DNA from: Desmodus rotundus
Lineage: Eukaryota; Chordata; Mammalia; Chiroptera; Phyllostomidae
DNA: 64,000 nucleotides
Assembly (NCBI RefSeq): GCF_022682495.2
Contig: NC_071399.1
Coordinates: 8,847,342-8,911,341, forward strand
Reading direction: 5' to 3'
Shown: positions 38,879 to 49,900 of the stretch, piece after piece
Numbering within the stretch: position 1 is the first letter of the stretch
Layout: each line of letters opens with the position of its first letter
Notes under the pieces: generated by a model
The model's database searches: none
What the model saw: only the letters and a program-made list of their open reading frames with translations
What the model was told of the DNA's origin: nothing
Translations under genes and position numbers: made by a program

Positions 38879-38953
38879 TACCATATTATTTCTGTGTGAA
38901 ATAATATTATTATTTCTGTGTGAAATATTATTTCACACAGAAATAATATGGTA
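38879..38953. repeat. Perfect palindrome with 30-bp arms
   Basis: The arms 38879-38908 (TACCATATTATTTCTGTGTG...) and 38924-38953 are exact reverse complements across all 30 bases, with a 15-base spacer. The spacer itself contains a further direct copy of 'attatttctgtgtga'. It can form a long hairpin or cruciform. It is not at the ends of any recognised transposon and lies in SNX25 intron 1. Confidence 0.95.
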
Positions 38954-41744
38954 TTTTCAGCTACTAAGGAACCTTGTTTAAGGTCAGAAAGGTTGATACT
39001 AAAGTCTTGGCAGTTGATAACTGGGCCTCGTTTTAGAAAAGCTTGTGTTGCTCTCAGGCCCGCAGAGGGAAGTGGTGACCCTCTGGGGCTGGCCTTCTCC
39101 TGGTGTTAAAACTGTTAGCCCGCTTTTGCTGAGTAGACTGTAGACTGTGGTAGTCTGAGGTTGTAGTTTGGTCTTGTGCCAGGCCAGTTACGGTAAACTC
39201 ACCTGGACCAAGAGCCTCAGATTCGTTAGCCACAGCTACTTGACTCTAGGCAACAGCAAGAGAAATATGGCAAAAGTGAATAAATAATTTAGAAAACTCA
39301 ATTCTCATTACTGGGCCAGCATTACAAAGTGCATCTTCATACAATGGGAAAAAGACATGTGCTAACGGCGTATGGGAAACTGAAGTCTACTGCCATGTAA
39401 AGAAAACATGTAAAGTCTCGCCATGTAATGAGAGACTTCAAAGTTTAGGCAGGGAAGTTCAAGAAGTCCATCAAATCTCATTAATAAGTATGTGCTTATT
39501 ATCTGCTATGTATTTGCTATTCTGATCTTGCCAGATTTTTTTTTTTTTTGCCCAGTTAATTGCTGAGTGCCATGCTAGGGACATAGTAGGCTATTAGTAG
39601 ATGGATTTTGCCTGAATGAGGGGATTATTGCTTGAGATGAGAACAAATTTAAGTATCTCACTGGCATTTTTGATTTTGAGATTTCAACTGCAGTTTCCTA
39701 GAGAACGGTCAGAGCCCTGCCACAGGTGTCACGACGAGCTCGCACAATCGCTTTCTGGAAGTGCATGGCGATATTCTAGTGTTGGGGGTGGGAGGATTCA
39801 AAGATGAACAAGATACTCCCTGTGCCAGCCTCTGGGGCGAGGAGACCAGGCTGATGGAGCTGACTGGATGGCAGGGCGGATGTTTATAGAGACAGTGGAA
39901 ACATTCACACAGCAATCCGTGGCTGCAGTTGGCTTGGGTAGGACTTCTAGAATTCCTAAATGAGTCCTTTTACTAATACAGAAGTTCTTTGAGTAAAACA
40001 AAGTTAATTTAGTTACTTGAGGGGAAAAGAGGAAAAGAAATGGGAATTAGGGAGACTACACACAGCCTCTTTGTAACTTTCCTCTATTATGCTAATGTAA
40101 TAAACTGATCCTCAATCATTCGATAATGGTATAATACACTAACTGTCTTCAGAGTGTTTGTTTGCATTTTAACTAGGGGACTTAAGTCAGGGTGGCTAGC
40201 GAGAAAAATATTTTTGGGGGAAGATGGTTTTTTGAGAATCTCTTAAATGATAGGATCCTATCTAACTCTGACTGTGGTGTAAGGGCTGTTTTATTGCATT
40301 TTAAATTTATACTGTTTATAATATTTAAATGTAATTTTAATGTAGGTTATATAATGATATGATTTTTTTTTTTTAAAAAAGTAGAAGCATATAAAAGGGT
40401 ATCTAGTGGAAAAAAATCTCTCTTCCATATAGCCCCTATTAATAGGTGCTGTTTATTCTTTGAAATAAATATATAATGTGTTATACTTATATAAGCAAAA
40501 GCAAATGTTTATTCAAGAAAGTTTTTGATCCCTATAATCTCTTGATATATTAACAGTGCTTACACACAAAGGAGGAATTATTTATTTTCTCTATCTTGAT
40601 TATGAAGGAACTATTTCTTAAGGTTGTAAACATAAGATGAAGTTATATATGAGTACCATATATAAGATATATACCATATATCTTTGAAGTCAGAAAATAC
40701 AACACATGATTAAGTTGAGAACATAAAAAAATTAATCAAAACCAACATGTATCCTAAGAAAGGAAGAAAGTGTGTATTTGAATTTAGCAGAGCTGTCTGA
40801 AGGGAGCAGTATGTACTCTCATAATTTGTACAAAAATAAGACAAATTAAACCGAGTGAACCGGTATAGACATGCAATGTGTGTAGCATTTGGGATTTGAG
40901 TTGCCAGCGAGTGTGTGAGGTGACTCAGAGCAGCTGGGATTGGAAAGGTGGTTTGGGCCCCATCCCGGAAATGCATTGAGAAAGCAGAATTGGAGTTTCG
41001 TCAGTCTGTAGGTGTGGCCGCTCATTCATTATCTTTAGTCCTCAGTACAGACAGGTTCAAGGATCTTTTCAAGAGTGTCCTAACATTGTCTTCAAACAAT
41101 AAAATCAGCCCCAAACGGAAGGGTCCTCCTGTTTATTCACAAATGGGAAGATGGGAAGTCTCCAAACTGGAACATTCTTGTTGGGGCCTTTATTTCGTAC
41201 ACTCTTGTATCTCAGGCCGCTTTTGTTTTGGGCGCATGCTGTGATGCCACCTAGTAATTGAATGCTGCCTTCTTCCTTCCCAACCTTATCATTTGGGGGA
41301 TAGGAAGTGCCCTAGATTCCTTAAAATGTGTGAGTCCTTGTCATTATATTGTACTAAAGGTGACTCAGCAAGTTCCGTGCTGAGGGTTCAGGCTTTAGAA
41401 AATGAATACTTTCTGTGGAAGGCTGATTAAAACGATGGCATATAAACTTTTTTTTTTTTTGGTTTAATTGCAGCTTTGCTTTTGAAAGAAAAATATTGCA
41501 AACCAGGGAATTTATGTTTCAACCCTTCACTATTCGGGCACTTTCCAAACTAGGGTTGGTCGGTTGGGTGATGATGAGGGGTAGTCAGCTCCCCCCGAGG
41601 GATCACTTCATGCATACCCTGGGGGCCAGGGCCTGGGCCCAGTCACTGCTTGGCACATCTTGCTTTAGCCCTGGGGTGTGTGCTAATGTGGAGCTTTCCA
41701 GAAAGCCTAGTGGGGTTGGTTATATTTTGCTGGGCTTGTCAGCT
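38954..41744. other. SNX25 intron 1, nothing recognised
   Basis: Contains homopolymer T runs (39537-39550, 40362-40374, 41448-41460) and an AT-rich stretch with TATA repeats at 40640-40685. No exon or RNA gene seen. Confidence 0.4.
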
Positions 41745-41757
41745 CAGGTGCTACTTT

Positions 41758-41989
41758 TTCTTTTTCTTTTTCTTTTTAAAGTTTTTATTTATTTCTTTTG
41801 GGGAAAGGAGGGAGAAAGAAAGGGAGGGAAACATCGACGTGTGAGAGAAACATTGACGGTTGCCTCTTGCTTGCCTCCAACCGAAGACTTGGCCCACAAC
41901 CCAGGCATGTGCCCTGACATGGAATCCAACCGGTGACCTTTCGGTTTGCCGAACGACGCCCAACCCACTGAGCCACGCCGGTCAGGGTC
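41758..41989 (-). repeat. VES-type SINE, antisense, with target-site duplication
   Basis: The plus strand reads '(ctttttt)n aaagtttttatttatttc', a purine-rich tract, 'caggcatgtgccctgacatgg' and 'ccactgagccacgccggtcaggg'. CAGGTGCTRCTTT flanks it (41745-41757 and 41990-42002, one mismatch). Confidence 0.92.
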
Positions 41990-42002
41990 CAGGTGCTGCT
42001 TT

Positions 42003-44150
42003 GGGGGAATGTAGTTAGGAGTGTGAGGTGGGTCCCCTCTGTCCCTGGGGCTGGCCAGTGCTTGTCAGTCCCTCTGGGCACTGGTCAGTCCTGGTGCATT
42101 TGTCAGCCTCCCCGGGTTTCCACGTGCGAATTGCCACAAGCTGGGTGTCAGGAGCAGAGAACAACACAGCGGCTCCAGGCAAAGGCCACTGAGGCCACGA
42201 GAAGATGCAGCGAATCGCGCATCCACACGAATGTGCTCAGGTCACTAGCATCTGTCTCATTAGCTTTCAGTTTCACTGTAGAATACACATCTCGGAGAAG
42301 GAGACACATCTCTACGGACACTCCCTCGTGAACTCAAACCTGAATTTCCGTAGTTCTCTCCCACCTGCACGAGTGAGTTGATATTAATAGCACTAACCAA
42401 AATTTGTGGGTGTTTGCTCATCCACTCACGCAGGACCTCATTTGTCAGTGCCCCTAACTCCACCCACCCTGCCTCCATTCCTAGGAGTCCACAGGCAGTG
42501 TCTCCTGTATTTGTGGCCAAGCTCACTCATCTTCTTCCATTTCTGTGCCTGCTGAAACCATTGCCACCACGTGGAAAAGTCCACTTCTTGTTGGGCTCCT
42601 GTTGTCTCAGCGCTCTGAAGCTGGACAGCCAGGAGTGCTTAGTCCTTCTGCTTTTTTCTGAGCAAAAGCCACAGCATGCACTCTATGGAAGCTGGGAGTG
42701 CTGCCCTGTTTCTCTAATTTGGGCAAGGTTTTTTTTTTTTTTTTTTTTTTTTTAAACCTTGTTAAAGAAGCTGCTGGGCTTCTACCTTTGTTTGCCTCTC
42801 TGGGTACCCTTCCTTTTTGTTTGTGGTTCCTCTCCACCTGCCCTGGAGCAGTTCCTGAGGTCAAGCTAGGGCCTTCTCTCCCTGCTCCAAAGCTTCCCAG
42901 AGGTCTCTAACCTTGAGCTCGAATACACAAGGCACCTCCCAAAAGGTCTTTTCTTCCTATGCAAGTCAGCTCTGGCAGACACACACCTGAGGGCAGCAAG
43001 CAGGTGCTGCCAACTTGTTAGACACAAAATTAACATCTTAAAAGATCCAGAAATGTCAGCATGTTTTCTCCCCGCCAGGCTGTTGATTTCATATGTTTTC
43101 TTTTTTTTCCTATTTCACTAAACCTTTCTGGGGTTTTGACCCCTAGATAAGCTCAGGAAGTTGCTTTGTTTTCTAGATTTGAATTTGGTTCATTCCTGAA
43201 ATCTCATTTTTAAAAAATTATGTTACTCTTAGGCAGCCTCACCCTTGAGCCCCTACAATAACTATCTCTACACTGAAGATTGGAGATTTATTCCTCAGGC
43301 TCAGATCTCTTTTGGGGCCTCATACTCATTTATTCAACTGCTTAACTTGACATTTTCGCTTGGCACTCACAGTGGTGCCTGGAACTCAAGTCCACGTGTC
43401 CCCACCCTCTTCCCTTGTTCCTCATGTAGTGATAAGCACCCGTGAGAGTCTAGGCCCATGGCCAGAAGCCTATGAGTCCTCCTTGACACCTCCTTCTTCT
43501 CCTCGCCCCCCGTATGCAGTCCATCAACAAGTCTGTCTTTTCACCTCTTGCATATCTTGCTTTCATTCACTTCTTTCAATTTCTTGTGCTGGGTCCCAAC
43601 TACCATCATGCCCCACTTAGGTGCCTGCAGTAGCCTCTGCCTCCTTACTGGCTCCTCCTCCACTCCATTCTTTCAAAACTGCAAGCCCAGTGAAATTCCT
43701 CTTCAGCAACATGTTTCATTAAAACCCACCAGTAGCTTCCTGTTCTCCCCAGCTCTTCAGCCTCACCTCCTGCCCTAACTACCTCCACTTCTCCCACTTC
43801 ATCCTCAGTCCTCAAAGTGCCAGGGTCCCTTGTCAGTGACTTCTTTGCCTGTTGCTGCCTCTGCCTGCAGAAGCCCGCTGCCCCGACCGCGATGTCTCTA
43901 CCTGGGACTGTAGTCATCACTTTGCAGCGAAGCTGTCCCTGTTGCCCAGCTGCACACTTTCTCATGGCTCCACAGTCCGTTCCTTCGTCGTGCTGGCCGC
44001 AGTTGTACTTTTATACTCACTTGCACAATTCTCTCTTTCTCATTAACCTTTGACCTCCAAGAAGGCGGAAACTCCCCTCTGCATCTGGTTTAGTAGGTAA
44101 GCAATAAATGTTTCTTGAGTGAATAACTGGGAATTGATAGGGCATACACA
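42003..44150. other. SNX25 intron 1, nothing recognised
   Basis: A T run of about 25 bases lies at 42729-42753. The region 43200-44050 is CT-rich on the plus strand ('ctcctcctccactcc', 'cttctcctcg'), and the open frames there are compositional. No exon was found. Confidence 0.4.
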
Positions 44151-44154
44151 TTAA

Positions 44155-44600
44155 GAGAATGGTTTTAGAGTCAGCTAGTTACCTGAATTTGAATCCTGAT
44201 TCTGCCCTAATAACTCTGTGACTATGGGCTACTTGCTTAAGATTTGTGTCCCTGACCAGTGGGACTCAGTTGGTTGGGTGTCGTCCTGCACAGCAAAAGG
44301 TCTTGGGTTCGATTCCCCATGAGGGCACCTGCCTAAGTTGTGGGTTTGGTCCCTGGTCGGGGCGCGTTGCTAGAGGCAACCGGTCAATGTTTCTCACAGT
44401 GATGTTTTTCTCCCTTACTTTCTCCCTTCCCCTGTCTCTAAAAATACATACATACATACATAAAAATTAAAGAGATTTCTAGGCCTCAGTCTCCTCACCT
44501 GAAAAATGGAGATAGTAAATACCTTCGGGGGTTGTTTGGAACAATGTCATAGGATTTAAAAATACAAATATTTAGTCTTTATAAAAGTGCTTTGAATATA
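44155..44600 (+). repeat. MIR element split by a VES SINE
   Basis: The MIR head and core (44155-44240: 'ttttagagtcagctagttacctgaatttgaatcctgattctgcc...ctgtgactatgggctacttgc') resume after the SINE as 'ctaggcctcagtctcctcacctgaaaaatggagatagtaaatacc' (44478-44525). The younger SINE lies inside the old one. Confidence 0.85.
44248..44468 (+). repeat. VES-type SINE inside the MIR
   Basis: Begins 'ccctgaccagtgggactcagttggttgg', has 'ggtcttgggttcgattcccc' and ends '(acat)n'. The flanking 'agatttgtg' and 'agatttcta' may be the worn target-site duplication. Confidence 0.9.
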
Positions 44601-44639
44601 GAAAATTTTAAATGGTAGATGTTACACTTATACTTTATT

Positions 44640-45610
44640 TAAAAAACTTTTTATCATAAAATTTAAAGATGCAGACCCAGAAAATCACACAACATAACCG
44701 TCTAGTTGGATGAGTGATTATAAAGAGAATACCCTTGTAACTTCCCCAAACCCAGTGCCAGCCCCTTCTGTTGTACCTAAGTAACTCCATCTTGACTTCA
44801 TAGTGATCATTTCCTTGCATGTTGTTATAATTTTATCATTCAAATGTGCACCTGTGCACATTATACTTTATTTCCGCCCGTTAAAAAAACATATTTCCCC
44901 TCTGCCCTTTTCTTTTCCTTACAACTTATCTGGTGAAGAACCTGGAGCCTTTGTCCTGGAGCGTGTCCGAGAGTCTGGAGTCTGCTGATTGCATTTGAGT
45001 GATACCGTTCAGCACGATCCTCTCTCCTTTGTATGTCCTGCAAGTGGCAGCTGGGTCCAGAGGTTTGAGCAGATGTGCTTTTGATCCCTTGGCAGGACTG
45101 TAAAAGTGGCGGTGTGACCATTCATTGGGAAGCGCATACCGTCTGATTGTCTCTGTTATAGTAGTAGCTGTTGATGCTCAGTACCCTAAATCCATTATTT
45201 GTGGGGGATGACAAAATGGTGATGTTTTGATGGTCATTTATTTTTTATATGCTTTTTAAAAAGAGACACTTTCCCCTCGTCTATTTGGTTACATGGCAGT
45301 ATAGTTCATATAAAAGCAGAATAAATGCTAGGTTCTTTCTCATTATTGGTCTCCAAGACGATGAGTTGGTTCCTCATTATTCTCTGAAAGTGACCAATTA
45401 GTTGGGTATTTAAAAAAAATATTATGAACTCATGGATTTGAACATTTTTGATGGGTTGCAATCAGCTGTGACGATTGTTTTTGAAGCTCATATGATTCCA
45501 CCTCTGGCCAGTGAGAGCCCTTTCAAGTTGCCTACTGAGTCCTTTGACGTGGCCCTTTTGTCTTTGAGAGTTTTCTTGTACCCGGTTTAACAGGGCATTT
45601 CAGGTTTATT
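44640..45610 (-). mobile_element. Ancient L1 fragment, antisense
   Basis: Plus-strand landmarks include 'aaagatgcagacccagaaaatcacacaacataac', 'tggtgaagaacctggagcctttgtcctggagcgtgtc', 'cctgcaagtggcagctgggtccagaggtttgagcag', and 'tcatggatttgaacatttttgatgggttgcaatcagctg'. I recognise these as the antisense of old L1M-type L1s. No open frame. Confidence 0.5.
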
Positions 45611-46250
45611 TTGAGCATTGCTAATTCTGCTCACACCTGGAAATAGCCGTTTCGGCAGAAAGAGCCCGGATTTCTTGTCATGGGAATGGGGTTTCAGGAG
45701 CGCATTATGCCTCAGCTCTGAGCTGCGCAGCCACACCCAGCCCCAGCTGCTACGTGAGCCGGCGGCGTTTTGTAGGGCGAGCGGCTGTTCCTCTTTGCTT
45801 GGAATTGTCTTGGTTTTAGCCCTGAAAGTCCCAGGCCCCAGGCGGGAAAAAAAGAACTTGTTCTAGACATTAGGGAGGCTCATTGCTATTGGTTTGGTCA
45901 TTGTTTCTTGGCCTTCTCTATGGAGAAATATGGGGAAAAATATCTGTCATTTGCAGATAACAATCACCCATACTCTCTCTGTCTTCTTAAAGGCAAGTAA
46001 CACTTACTTATTTGAATATTGCTTTGTAACCAGCTTCAGCATTAGCTGCTTACCATAGCCTGTTTTGGCATCGTTAATGGGTTCAGGGAAATGGCTTCTG
46101 TGGCCTCAGTTTGATTCATTGTACTCTAATTTGCATGTGAATACAGTGGATAAATAAGTGTATTACAGGAGTCATATTGTGACTATCATAAAGTAATTGT
46201 TATTCCTAAACTTGATGTTTACTGCACTTACTGTATGCAGGTGTATATAT
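45611..46250. other. SNX25 intron 1, nothing recognised
   Basis: Includes a short GC-rich patch (45640-45860) without exon features. Confidence 0.4.
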
Positions 46251-46254
46251 GTGT

Positions 46255-46420
46255 TGCCCAGTTTTATTTTTACATCTACCATGTGAGGTAGGGACTGCCA
46301 GTCTCATTTTGCAGGTGGGAAAACTGAGGTTTAGAGAGCCTAAAAATGTGTCCAGGCAAAGGGAGGAACTAAGAATGAGACCCAGATCTGTCTTACTCCA
46401 GAGCTTGTACACTTAGCTGT
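46255..46420 (-). repeat. MIR/L2-type fragment
   Basis: The stretch 'ctaccatgtgaggtagggactgccagtctcattttgcaggtgggaaaactgaggtttagagagcc' is the familiar antisense MIR or L2 3' pattern. Confidence 0.7.
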
Positions 46421-49400
46421 CACTGGGAAGGGACCGGGCCAGAGCAGGCTGCCTGGGGCCTCCTGTAGTGTGTGGGCTTTTGAGCTCCTGTGGGAAAGAT
46501 TTTACAACATGAGTCCAGGTGATTTTGAGAGTCTGTTTGTTAAAGCTGGGGACAGTGAAACAAGGAAGGACTTAGGGGCGCTGCTTTGGCTCACTAGAAA
46601 GAAACATCAGGGGAAGAAGTGAGCCAAGGGGGCTGCTGCTGTCAGTCACTGGCAAGTCGGAGAAAAAGGGGCCTTGGGATCAGGCTCAGGGGTTTAGCCA
46701 GGGATGTGCTGCCAGTGCCCGTCACTCCCCTGGTAGCAGGTCTCTTTGGACCCCTTAGAATTTAGGAGGTGCATGCCTGGGTGGGAAGGAGATGGGGACG
46801 GGAAAGGCGGGGGCATGGCCCCAGGAGGGAGAGCACGCGCTGGGTCCTGCATCTTGACGGCTGTAAGGGCTGGATTAGAGGAGGTCTTAGGGAAGGGTCT
46901 CTGTGGAATGGTCAGCAGCTTCTCCAGGTGTGTCCTTTCAGGAGCTCCGCTAATCGGTCAGTGCCAGGGCATTAGTCATGCAGCTGGTCCTGGCCTTGCC
47001 CACTTGGCTTTGCAGGTTTTCTGGGCCTGTGGCTCATATACAACTGAGGCCTCGATGTTATCTCCAGGGAGGAAAGGCCAGGGGGTCTAAATTACATGAT
47101 GAGCAATATGCTAGGGGAGAAGGGCTGCCCTGGGGGCGAGGACTGACACCAGGTTTGCCCACTGCTGGGCGCTGGGGCTGTTTGCCCTGGTGACCTTCTG
47201 TATCTGGCTGCTGATTGCTCAGCCGGGTTTGTTCAGCTGTCTCAGTTCCACCATTCCACCTGCCAAGGAATTCCCCTAGCTCCTTAGTCTCCTGCCTCGT
47301 AGCCACTCTATTACGCTTTTAATTACTAAAGATAAGTCTGGCCTGGCTCAGGTTTATGGAAGAAAAACAACAACTTGAGACTCTGTGGGATACTGTAGGC
47401 TCTGTGTAGGAATTTGTTATTTTAGAGGTCTCAGAACAAGCTAGGATGATGGTATAACTGCCCCTTCTGTGCGCACGACAGGCATTACTAATCAGGTAAG
47501 GTTGGTTTTTTTTGTTTTGTTTTGTTCTCCTGTGCTGAATCTGGATGAAGCCTTAGAATCCATTTCAATATAGCATTCCAGGTAGCCACTAAAAATTTTC
47601 TAGAGTTGGCAGGTAACCTGAAACCCATCTGCCATTCTGAGTGAGACCCTCATAGACTGGCGGTGACCCCTTTGGGCTCCTGTAGCACTTTTTTCGGTGA
47701 CTGGACTACTCTGTCGTCACAGCAGTCAGTCATTTAGTCTTTTCACCTGTTCCGGTAAAAATGAGAGTTTCCTAAACTATAACCCCTAAGCACTTAATTC
47801 TGGGAGATGCTGTTAGGTGCACTGCGAAAACAAAGGAAAGATGAGAGACTGGTTTGAAAAACTGCGTTCTTTTAAAGCTTTACAAGGAGTGTTCTTATAT
47901 TAACAGTCTGAGGAATCCCACAGTAACTGCTTTTAACCCAGTGTTTTCTAAACGGGACCGGTCCCTGTATCCCCTTCCTTTCTTTCCACAAGCGGGAGAT
48001 TTATTATCTTAAAAAAACAACACATAATTCAGAGGTAGGGCAGGCCCAGGGGCTGGCAGGCTCCCTGTGGGGAGCATCAGGCCTCCTGCAACAGTTCTCT
48101 GTATTCTTCTTAGCTCTGCTCCCCCGTGAGTGGGATAAACCCGCAGGCTATGGGTCATAGGACTGCAGCAGTTTTGGGTACCACAGTGACACAAGATGAC
48201 ATCCAGAGGAACAAGGAAGACGTCCTTAGCAACGTCTGTGGCCGTGCTCCCTTCCCATCCGCTTACTGGCCAGGTTTGGGCAGGTACCCATTCCTACCCA
48301 GCTGTTGGTGAGGGCAGGATTTCTGTGACTGGCTTAGTGGTCTAGAAGTGGCTCACTTAGAGAGGAAGTAGTGGAGTCAAAACAATGAACATTTCACTTG
48401 GCATCACAGGTCTTCCTGGCTTCCCTTTTTAGCTTGTCTTTCACACCCTTACTCTTCACTTACACGGCTTGACTTGCAGTTCCCGAATTTATCTCACTGA
48501 GATGTCTGCGTGCACCCGTGGGCCCCGGGAAGACCTTTGCCCCGTTTCTACACATTCATTTCTGGCTGTTAAAGTTCCAAGTCAATGGCCCTTCCATCCA
48601 GTCCATTTCACCATGCTTTTCATTTCTGCCCAAAAAACTCTTACTGAGGTGAGGAGAGGAAACTCGAGGTGAAGTCCAGGCTTCTGGCTTGAGTGGTTGA
48701 ATGGACACAGGTCCCTGTGATGCAGGTTTGTGACAGTGGAAGGTAGTGAAGTAAGTTTTGGCTCTGCCGATTTGGAGATACCTTATTGATATGTTTAGCT
48801 CTGCAATTTGAGGGAGAGACCGAGGCGAAACTAGTAGATTTGCTGGAGGTCAGTGTACACGTGGTATTAAAACATATGCTTGATTCGGCAGCCAAGGGTA
48901 AGCCTGGAATGGCTGAAAAGCAATGAGCTGAAGGGCAGGCAGAGAGGGCCTGCCAGGTGTGAGGGAAAAGAGCCAGAGCCAGTGGACAGGAGGGAAAAGC
49001 CCAGAGAGGCCAAGAGCAGCAGGGAATAGATGGCCAGTGTCGTCAATGGGAGCCGAGAGGTCCCGAAGCAGGGCCGAGGCGTGTCCACTGGCTCTGACAG
49101 CGTGCAGGTCCAGGAGAGCTGTGCCTGTGTTATGCAGGTGGTCAGGGAGGCCATGGGGACAGACGTGATGTTGTACTGGCTGAAGAGCTAGTGGGGGGTG
49201 AGGGAGCAGAGGCAGCGTGTGGACTGTGCTTGGGAAGCTTGTCTGAGAAGGAGGGAAGACACTCAGGCAGCACTTACAGCTCCGTGTGTTGTGTGTTCGG
49301 GGAACTTTTTGTTGTTGGGGGAGAGATTTAAGCACATTTCTGGGTTAAAGGTAAATCTTGTGAAGTGGAGAGGGAGAGCCTGGAAACCTCTGAAATGGGG

Positions 49401-49670
49401 TATGTGATCGAGAGCGTCGTCTCCAGGCAGGCCGGGCCTGAGCACAGGTGGACGGCTCAGGCTTGAGACTGATGGGAAGGAGGTAGAGTGGGAGCAGATA
49501 GAGAGGACTCCGTGGGAGGCAGGCCGGGGACTAAGATGTCTCCTGCTGGTCACCTCAACTTTCTCGGTAAGCGGGAGGCAGAGTTCGTCGCTAATGGTGA
49601 GGAGAATGACATGCGCAAACACTGATTTTAAGAGAGGTGTGAAAGGTTTGGGGGAAAGTTATTGGAGAGA
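46421..49670. other. SNX25 intron 1, G-rich stretches, no gene
   Basis: Moderately GC-rich intron. The segment 48890-49600 (purine-rich on the plus strand, 'gaggcagcgtgtggactgtgcttgggaagcttgtctgagaaggaggg') looks like a decayed dispersed repeat of uncertain family. The 161-residue minus-strand frame across it has no domain and overlaps frames on the other strand. Confidence 0.4.
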
Positions 49671-49674
49671 ATAA

Positions 49675-49900
49675 CAGCAAAAACATTTATTGATCCCTTA
49701 CTGGGTACCAGGCCCTGTTCTAAGTACTTGACATTCTCATTTAATCCTCAGTAACTTCATGAGATAGTTACTATTATCCTCATTTTACAGAACAGGAAAC
49801 AGGTTTAAAGAGGTTAAGAGACTTGCCAAAGGTGACAGGTAATGAATGAGGCATCCAGACTTTTTCTGACCCAGGAGCCACTCCTTTTAATCTTTGCTCT
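49675..49900 (-). repeat. MIR-type SINE, antisense
   Basis: The stretch 'catttattgatcccttactgggtaccaggccctgttctaagtacttgac', then 'cctcattttacagaacaggaaacaggtttaaagaggttaagagacttgcc', is a well-preserved MIR reverse complement. Confidence 0.92.

Noticed and set aside
38879..38953. Palindrome considered as a CRISPR repeat or microRNA precursor
   Set aside because: This is a mammalian genome with only one palindrome and no spaced array. The hairpin is perfect and AT-rich with an odd internal direct repeat, unlike typical microRNA precursors.
42729..42753. Long T run as a transcription terminator or SINE tail
   Set aside because: There is no SINE body next to it and RNA polymerase III termination is not supported. 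It is a plain homopolymer.
48850..49335. 161-codon minus-strand frame in SNX25 intron 1
   Set aside because: It overlaps frames on the opposite strand, is rich in Leu/Pro/His from a purine-rich repeat-like stretch, and has no splice or domain support.
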